Origin: Marinilabilia salmonicolor JCM 21150
GTDB lineage: Bacteria; Bacteroidota; Bacteroidia; Bacteroidales; Marinilabiliaceae
Assembly: GCF_000259075.1 (NCBI RefSeq)
Contig: NZ_AJKI01000010.1
Location: forward strand, 165,622-229,621
Length of the DNA stretch: 64,000 nt
Direction: 5' to 3'
Shown: positions 58,774-64,000 of the stretch, one piece after another
Layout of the letters: each line of letters begins with the position of its first letter
Position numbering within the stretch: the stretch's first letter is position 1
The notes under the pieces: model-generated
Database searches by the model: none
Seen by the model: only the letters and a program-made list of their open reading frames with translations
Told to the model about the DNA's origin: nothing
Program-made: the position numbers and the translations under genes

Positions 58774-60552
58774 ATGGAAACAGCTTCAAAACTATTAGGA
58801 CGCTTTCTTATATGGCGGGTTAAAAACATTTCACAAAAACACTTTACACTGTTTTTGTCCTTTGTCATCGGAATGGGCAGCGGTTTGGCGGCCGTAATAC
58901 TAAAGAACACCATACACTTCACCCACCAGCTTCTGACAGAAGGATTCACCATGGAGCATGAAAACTGGCTCTACCTGGCTTACCCGCTGATCGGAATTTT
59001 CCTTACCGTCGTTTTTTCAAAATATTTCGTAAAGGACAGCATCAGCCATGGTGTCACCAAAATATTACATGCATTCTCCCGCAAAGGCGGATATCTGAAA
59101 CCGCACAACTCATTCACCTCGATCATTGGAAGTACCTTCACCATCGGATTTGGGGGATCAGTCGGAGCTGAGTCCCCTATTGTACTTACCGGAGCATCCA
59201 TAGGATCATCCCTGGGACGGATGTTTCACCTCAATCAAAAAACCATCACCCTGCTGGTCGGAGCAGGCGCTGCAGGTGCTGTAGCCGGTATTTTCAAAGC
59301 CCCCATCGCGGGAATGGTATTCACTCTCGAAGTGCTGATGCTGGATCTGACAATGGCCTCAGTAGTGCCGCTGCTTATCGCATCTGTTACCGCCACTACG
59401 ATTGCCACCTTTTTTCTGGGCGAAGGAGCCGAATTTGCATTTCACCTCGAAGAACAATTTGTGCTCAACAACCTCCCCTGGTATGTGGTTCTGGGCGTTA
59501 TAGGAGGACTTTTGTCACTTTACATGACCTGGGGAAGCATGTACGCCGAAGGAAAGATCCTCAAAATTAAGAATCCTTTTGCACGGCTATTGGCTGGGGG
59601 CTTGATTCTGAGTTTACTGATTTTTCTCTTCCCCCCACTTTACGGAGAAGGTTACACCACTATATCGGCCCTGCTCAGCGGAAACACGGATGTAATTGTT
59701 GAAAACACCTTTTTTTACTCACTGAAGGAGAACAATCTGGTGATTCTTGGCTTTCTCCTTTTGCTTATCATTTTTAAAATCGTTGCCACAGCTGCAACCA
59801 ACGGAAGTGGAGGTGTCGGCGGAATTTTCGCTCCCACCCTCTTCACTGGAGGTATTGCAGGTTTTCTGCTATCAAAGCTATTAAAAGATCTGGGCTGGGC
59901 CAGTCTCCCAAGCTCGCACTTCACCCTCGCGGGAATGGCAGCCCTTATGGCCGGGGTTATGCATGCACCACTTACGGGAATTTTCCTCATTGCAGAAATC
60001 ACCAACGGTTATGCCTTGTTCATTCCATTGATTCTGACCTCCACAGTATCGTACCTGACCATCATGTACTTTGAGCCACACTCCATTTATACCAAACGTC
60101 TGGCCAAGAAAGGAGAATTGCTGACTCACCATAAAGACAAAGCTGTATTGACACTCATGCGTCTCAATAAAGTAATTGAAACAGACTTCAAAACGGTAAA
60201 TCCCGACATGTCTCTGGGGGAAATGGTGAAAATAATTGCAAAAGCACGCAGAAATCTTTTCCCCGTGGTACATGAAGATGGCAAACTTCTGGGCATCGTT
60301 CTGTTGGACGACATCAGAGAAATCATGTTCAATAATGAGCTCTACAACAAAATGAAGGTGGAAAACTTTATGACGGTACCCCCGGCATTCATCGAAGCCA
60401 GCGAAAACATGGATCAGGTAATGCGGAAATTTGAAGAAACGGGCGCATGGAACCTTCCTGTTACAGATCAGGGGCGATACCTGGGATTCGTTTCAAAATC
60501 AAAGATATTTTCCGTTTACCGTCGGGTTTTGATTCACTTTTCGGATGAGTGA
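58774..60552 (+). CDS. ClC-family chloride channel/transporter with CBS pair
   Basis: 592 aa. Inner-membrane ClC protein, about 10-12 helical membrane segments to residue about 430, then two CBS domains (about 440-575; LFPVVHEDGKLLGIVLLDDIRE, NLPVTDQGRYLGFVSKSKIF). Filter sequences: GAESP (gating glutamate in the GREGP place, about 136-140) and GIFAP (exact, about 349-353). Keeps the gating Glu of channels and H+/Cl- exchangers. Whether it is channel or exchanger cannot be told from this. CBS domains suggest nucleotide control. Confidence 0.93.
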   Translation: METASKLLGRFLIWRVKNISQKHFTLFLSFVIGMGSGLAAVILKNTIHFTHQLLTEGFTMEHENWLYLAYPLIGIFLTVVFSKYFVKDSISHGVTKILHAFSRKGGYLKPHNSFTSIIGSTFTIGFGGSVGAESPIVLTGASIGSSLGRMFHLNQKTITLLVGAGAAGAVAGIFKAPIAGMVFTLEVLMLDLTMASVVPLLIASVTATTIATFFLGEGAEFAFHLEEQFVLNNLPWYVVLGVIGGLLSLYMTWGSMYAEGKILKIKNPFARLLAGGLILSLLIFLFPPLYGEGYTTISALLSGNTDVIVENTFFYSLKENNLVILGFLLLLIIFKIVATAATNGSGGVGGIFAPTLFTGGIAGFLLSKLLKDLGWASLPSSHFTLAGMAALMAGVMHAPLTGIFLIAEITNGYALFIPLILTSTVSYLTIMYFEPHSIYTKRLAKKGELLTHHKDKAVLTLMRLNKVIETDFKTVNPDMSLGEMVKIIAKARRNLFPVVHEDGKLLGIVLLDDIREIMFNNELYNKMKVENFMTVPPAFIEASENMDQVMRKFEETGAWNLPVTDQGRYLGFVSKSKIFSVYRRVLIHFSDE

Positions 60553-60619
60553 TGAATAGAGAATCGTTTTTAGAGAAAAGCCAATAGAATAAAAGACAGA
60601 AAATCTGGCAATCAATTAT

Positions 60620-60627
60620 TACCTTTG
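60620..60627 (+). promoter_or_regulatory. Candidate -7 box of glyA
   Basis: TACCTTTG, exact -7 match; -33 element not found at 19-21 bases. Leader would be about 155 bases. Confidence 0.35.
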
Positions 60628-60790
60628 GAAAAAATAAACAAAGTAAAATATAGCCTTCTTCCAAAGCTGGTTATTTGATAGATAAAAGGATTATAGATTT
60701 TTTCAATTCAAAGCATAAAAGAATAATTCCTCTAATCTCTATCATCTAATTTCTAACCAACTACTTCGAGGCTCCTAACTTTACAAAACA

Positions 60791-62071
60791 ATGAAGAGAG
60801 ACGAGAAAATTTTCGAACTGATTGAAAAAGAGCACAAACGTCAGCTCAACGGCATCGAATTGATTGCCTCCGAAAACTTTGTCAGCGAACAGGTAATGAA
60901 CGCCATGGGAAGCTGCATGACCAATAAATATGCCGAAGGCCTTCCCGGAAAGCGTTACTATGGAGGCTGTGAGGTGGTTGATGAAAGCGAAACACTGGCC
61001 ATCGAACGTCTGAAAGAGCTTTTCGGCGCTGAATGGGCCAATGTTCAACCACATAGTGGTGCCCAGGCAAATATGGCAGTTCTTATGACAGTTTTAAATC
61101 CAGGTGATAAGTTCCTTGGATTAGACCTGTCTCATGGAGGCCACCTTTCACACGGTTCGCCCGTCAACAGTTCAGGCCGTCTCTACGAACCCATTGCTTA
61201 CGGAGTAAAAGAAGATACCGGACGCGTAGATTATGACATGATGGAAAAACAAGCCCTGGAGCACAAACCCAAACTCATAATTGGTGGCGCCTCGGCTTAC
61301 TCACGTGACTGGGACTACAAACGTATGCGTGAAATAGCCGACAAAGTAGGCGCCATCCTCATGATCGACATGGCCCACCCCGCCGGGTTGATCGCTGCAG
61401 GCTTATTGGAAAACCCGGTAAAACATGCACATATTGTAACCTCAACCACACATAAAACACTTCGCGGACCACGCGGTGGAATCATCCTGATGGGCAAAGA
61501 TTTCGACAACCCCATGGGGATTAAAACCAAGAAAGGTGAAATCCGCAAAATGTCTTCGTTGCTCGATTCTGCGGTATTTCCAGGTATTCAGGGAGGACCA
61601 CTGGAGCACGTGATTGCTTCCAAGGCAGTCTCTTTCTTCGAAGCCCTACAACCTGAATATAAAGAGTACCAAAAGCAGGTTCAAAAGAATGCCGCAAAAA
61701 TGGCTGAGTGCTTCATCGAAAAAGGCTACAAAGTCATTTCCGGAGGTACCGATAACCACAGTATGCTGATTGATCTGCGCACCAAATTCCCCGAGCTGAC
61801 CGGTAAAAAAGCCGAAAACACGTTGGTTCTGGCGGACATCACCATCAATAAAAACATGGTGCCTTTCGATGATCGTTCTCCTTTTCAGACTTCAGGCATT
61901 CGTGTAGGAACAGCTGCACTTACCACTCGTGGACTGAAAGAAGAGCACATGGCACCGGTTGTTGATTTACTTGATGAAGTATTGAGCGATCCTGACAATG
62001 AGACTACACTCAATTCAGTAAAGGAAAGAGTCAATAAAATGATGAAAGATTTCCCGATGTTTGCGGACTAA
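60791..62071 (+). CDS. glyA: Serine hydroxymethyltransferase
   Basis: 426 aa, PLP-dependent; converts serine and tetrahydrofolate to glycine and methylene-tetrahydrofolate. [19 protein letters not shown] at the N-terminus, [31 protein letters not shown], and the PLP lysine in [15 protein letters not shown] (about 225). [14 protein letters not shown] near the C-terminus. Length as usual for the family. Single gene with a terminator about 35 bases after it. Confidence 0.97.
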   Translation: MKRDEKIFELIEKEHKRQLNGIELIASENFVSEQVMNAMGSCMTNKYAEGLPGKRYYGGCEVVDESETLAIERLKELFGAEWANVQPHSGAQANMAVLMTVLNPGDKFLGLDLSHGGHLSHGSPVNSSGRLYEPIAYGVKEDTGRVDYDMMEKQALEHKPKLIIGGASAYSRDWDYKRMREIADKVGAILMIDMAHPAGLIAAGLLENPVKHAHIVTSTTHKTLRGPRGGIILMGKDFDNPMGIKTKKGEIRKMSSLLDSAVFPGIQGGPLEHVIASKAVSFFEALQPEYKEYQKQVQKNAAKMAECFIEKGYKVISGGTDNHSMLIDLRTKFPELTGKKAENTLVLADITINKNMVPFDDRSPFQTSGIRVGTAALTTRGLKEEHMAPVVDLLDEVLSDPDNETTLNSVKERVNKMMKDFPMFAD

Positions 62072-62105
62072 GCGAGGGAGTGAATCAAAACCAAGATAAC
62101 ATTCG

Positions 62106-62140
62106 AAAGGGGTGAGCTGGTCTGTTACGACTATTTCATC
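62106..62140 (+). terminator. Terminator after glyA
   Basis: AAAGGGGTGA ... TCATCCCTTT with wobble, ending in T7, 35 bases past the stop. Confidence 0.75.
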
Positions 62141-62174
62141 CCTTTTTTTATCAACCTCTTTTTTTCAACAGATT

Positions 62175-62316
62175 ATTAACCTACCTTATACATATACCGG
62201 ATAATGTATAAACAGGCTGAAAGCCTGATAGCAATAGCCCAGGGCAATCCACTGGGACTGGAGTTATCCCCCACGCCCCCTCTCTTTATTGGTCGCGTTG
62301 CGACCAATAAAGAGAG
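62175..62316. repeat. Intergenic palindromic repeat, family R3, best copy
   Basis: Same block order as at 2303-2437, ending in a perfect palindrome: CTCTCTTTATTGGTCGC (62280-62296), three-base loop, complement (62300-62316). Just downstream (62338-62352) stands catgctcgttttatc, also found at the outer end of the 142-bp repeat. No T run follows the palindrome. Confidence 0.7.
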
Positions 62317-62386
62317 TTCTTTGTAACAAACCTTACCATGCTCGTTTTATCAGAAACAACAAAAACGAAATGTAATTTTAACCGGT

Positions 62387-62394
62387 TATCTTTG
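62387..62394 (+). promoter_or_regulatory. Candidate -7 box of the TauE/SafE gene
   Basis: TATCTTTG, exact -7 match 57 bases before the ATG; no -33 TTG. Confidence 0.45.
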
Positions 62395-62450
62395 TGCTCA
62401 CAAAAAAAGGGAACACATATACCATTTCCCAAATTACAGAGAATGAAAAA

Positions 62451-63206
62451 ATGGAAATTACCGATGCAATAATATTAATAGCCGCCGGACTTGCTGCCGG
62501 AGTAATCAACACCTTTGCAGGCAGTGGATCATTGATTACGCTTCCGCTACTTATGTTCATGGGGCTCCCACCCGCGGTGGCCAACGGCACCAATCGAATA
62601 GGCGTGGTGGTGCAAAACCTGGTTGCAACCCGAAATTTCCTTCAGCAAAAGGAGCTTCAGCCCAAAAAGGAATGGTCCCTGATTATCCCGACATTGTTTG
62701 GCTCTTTACTTGGAGCGTTGGTCGCGGTTGAAATCAACGAAGACATCCTCAACTATTTCATTGGCGGGCTATTGGTGGTGATGTTCTTTGTGATTTTACT
62801 GAAACCAGCAGCATGGATAAAGGGACAAGCCAGCCAGGTTAAAACCACCAAATCCCGCATCATCAACAGTATCATTTTCTTTTTTATCGGAGTGTATGGC
62901 GGGTTTATTCAGGCCGGAGTGGGACTTTTTCTTTTGGCCGGATTGGTGCTCAGTGCAGGATACAACCTCATCAGAGCCAATGCTGTAAAGGTGTTAATGG
63001 TGCTCTCATTTACCATTGTAGCTCTTATTGTTTTCATTTCTGCCGGACAGATCGCTTGGAGTTACGGCCTTTTGCTGGCAGCCGGCAATGCAGTAGGTGC
63101 CTGGTTTGCATCGAAGAATGCAAGTAAAATTGGTACCAAAAACATCCGATATATTCTTTTAGCAGTAGTGCTGATCTCAGGACTGAAAGTATTGGGAGTT
63201 TTTTAA
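62451..63206 (+). CDS. TauE/SafE-family membrane protein
   Basis: 251 aa from MEITDAIILIAAGL (the frame opens 19 codons earlier, through the promoter). Eight membrane spans in two repeats; the motif GFINTLAGGGSLI-type appears as GVINTFAGSGSLITLPLL, and FGSLLGALVAVEI and GGFIQAGVGLFLLAGLVLSAG as the second repeat. Family members export or import sulfite, sulfoacetate or similar anions; the substrate here is unknown. Confidence 0.9.
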   Translation: MEITDAIILIAAGLAAGVINTFAGSGSLITLPLLMFMGLPPAVANGTNRIGVVVQNLVATRNFLQQKELQPKKEWSLIIPTLFGSLLGALVAVEINEDILNYFIGGLLVVMFFVILLKPAAWIKGQASQVKTTKSRIINSIIFFFIGVYGGFIQAGVGLFLLAGLVLSAGYNLIRANAVKVLMVLSFTIVALIVFISAGQIAWSYGLLLAAGNAVGAWFASKNASKIGTKNIRYILLAVVLISGLKVLGVF

Positions 63207-63254
63207 AGTTATTTGCAGTGGTGAACCATATCGAAAAAAACAGTATTTTTATTC

Positions 63255-63821
63255 TTAATAGTATTTATCGATGCCACCAAACCCCTTAATCAGTTTATGG
63301 TCTTTCGTCTTTTCCATGAAATGATGTAAGCGTTTCTTAAACTCTTCTGGTCTTTTCCTTGCACTTTCAATGTATGCAATTCTAATTCTTTTGTAAGGTT
63401 CTGAAAAATTTTGAAAATTCTCCCAAACATCATTTTCCGATTTTAACTCCCTGATTATGTCTTCCGGAAAACTGAATTCCTTTTGAATTACTTCCTTAAC
63501 TTCATCCTTCAATGAGTTGTGAATCAAATTGTTTTCAAAAAGCCATTTCAGGCGTTCTACATTCGGTTGTGAGAAAGACGAATTTTTTCTTCGTTTGCAA
63601 AATCTTTGAATGGTGGTCTCGCTGTTTAATGATTTGACGGTACTGTCAATCCATCCGAAACATAAAGCTTCTTCAACTGCGTCATTATACAAAATTCTCT
63701 CTTTACCTGTTTTCTTCAATGGATATTCCAACCAAATGTCATCTCTCGTTTCAAAATTAGTCTCGAGCCATTTTCTCCAATGATGTCTGCTTTTAAAATA
63801 TTTGGTGTCTATTCCGGTCAT
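63255..63821 (-). CDS. YdeI/OmpD-associated family protein
   Basis: 188 aa. Contains the YdeI-type segment WRKWLETNFETRDDIWLEYPLKKTG, EEALCFGWIDSTVK, and QRFCKRRKNSSFSQPNVERLKWL, the usual signature, then the C-terminal ARKRPEEFKKRLHHFMEKT. Some relatives are linked to protection against bacteriocins or polymyxin; function here is not established. Soluble, no signal. Convergent with TauE/SafE. Confidence 0.88.
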   Translation of the reverse strand: MTGIDTKYFKSRHHWRKWLETNFETRDDIWLEYPLKKTGKERILYNDAVEEALCFGWIDSTVKSLNSETTIQRFCKRRKNSSFSQPNVERLKWLFENNLIHNSLKDEVKEVIQKEFSFPEDIIRELKSENDVWENFQNFSEPYKRIRIAYIESARKRPEEFKKRLHHFMEKTKDHKLIKGFGGIDKYY

Positions 63822-64000
63822 TTGTTCAAATTGTTGCCAACAGATATATCCAAATTAGTCAGTAGCTTATAGGCAGTAGTCTGTAGTGAGGACTTCATAT
63901 ACTGACATACCCAGAGCACTAACAAAATCATATAAATTACCTTAGTACATGACAAAACAGTTAAATAATTGAAAATCAATAAAATAACAGTCTAAAAATT
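63822..64000. other. Window end, no gene
   Basis: Contains tagtcagtagcttataggcagtagtctgtagtg, simple-sequence text similar to 56345-56372 (ttagtcagtagtttgcagtcagtag). Confidence 0.35.

Noticed and set aside
62280..62316. Perfect palindrome as the glyA terminator
   Set aside because: No T tract follows on the plus strand and a proper terminator already stands at 62106-62140.

Overview
The window reads as a chromosomal segment of a polysaccharide-degrading member of the Bacteroidota. The signs are three SusC genes' worth of family logic (two SusC/SusD pairs), an ECF sigma/FecR pair, a T9SS-type C-terminal sorting domain, many lipoproteins, a Nudix-type arabinose regulator, and promoters of the TTTG-N20-TAnnTTTG kind. 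Marinilabiliales or a related marine/anaerobic Bacteroidia lineage is my guess; nothing here fixes the genus. No rRNA, tRNA, CRISPR array or intact transposase was seen.

Layout. (1) 1-11000, minus strand: a truncated GH2 beta-galactosidase, then a glycan-uptake locus transcribed from an ECF sigma factor through FecR anti-sigma, SusC (with STN signalling domain), SusD and a GH109-like oxidoreductase-fold glycosidase. (2) 11200-26800: the L-arabinose block. araR, araA, an SSS sodium/sugar symporter, araD, araB, a secreted GH43 and a secreted GH51 lie head to tail on the minus strand. A lipoprotein aldose 1-epimerase lies on the plus strand, and a tandem pair of beta-helix lipoproteins of unknown activity follows on the minus strand. 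Together they would release arabinose outside or in the periplasm, import it, and convert it to D-xylulose 5-phosphate. (3) 27200-39600: a broken lipoprotein gene, a membrane-spanning propeller/HTH regulator (plus), and a second uptake locus (minus): SusC, SusD, surface glycan-binding lipoprotein, GH30, second glycan-binding lipoprotein. The GH30 with two binding lipoproteins resembles loci for beta-1,6-glucan, which is an inference. (4) 40200-64000: mostly housekeeping or unlinked genes: response regulator and PAS histidine kinase, M48 protease, LarE, a T9SS cargo, methyltransferase, ATP-grasp, esterase-like lipoprotein, GH10 xylanase, POT peptide transporter, NAD(P)HX repair enzyme, DUF4831 lipoprotein, PepD, ClC channel/transporter, GlyA, TauE/SafE, YdeI-like protein.

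The most unusual content is between genes. A family of about 110-190 bp elements with terminal inverted repeats (consensus GAGTCTGTCCATAAAGT) flanked by TA occurs as six modules in three places, and two of them sit exactly in the TA of a stop codon and rebuild it as TAG. A second, about 142 bp, repeat forms an inverted pair 37.5 kb apart that brackets all the glycan loci and doubles as the leader of the beta-galactosidase gene. A third family carries a 17+3+17 palindrome. A near-consensus promoter at 43067-43098 drives only a 50-nt transcript that is mostly terminator, a candidate small RNA.
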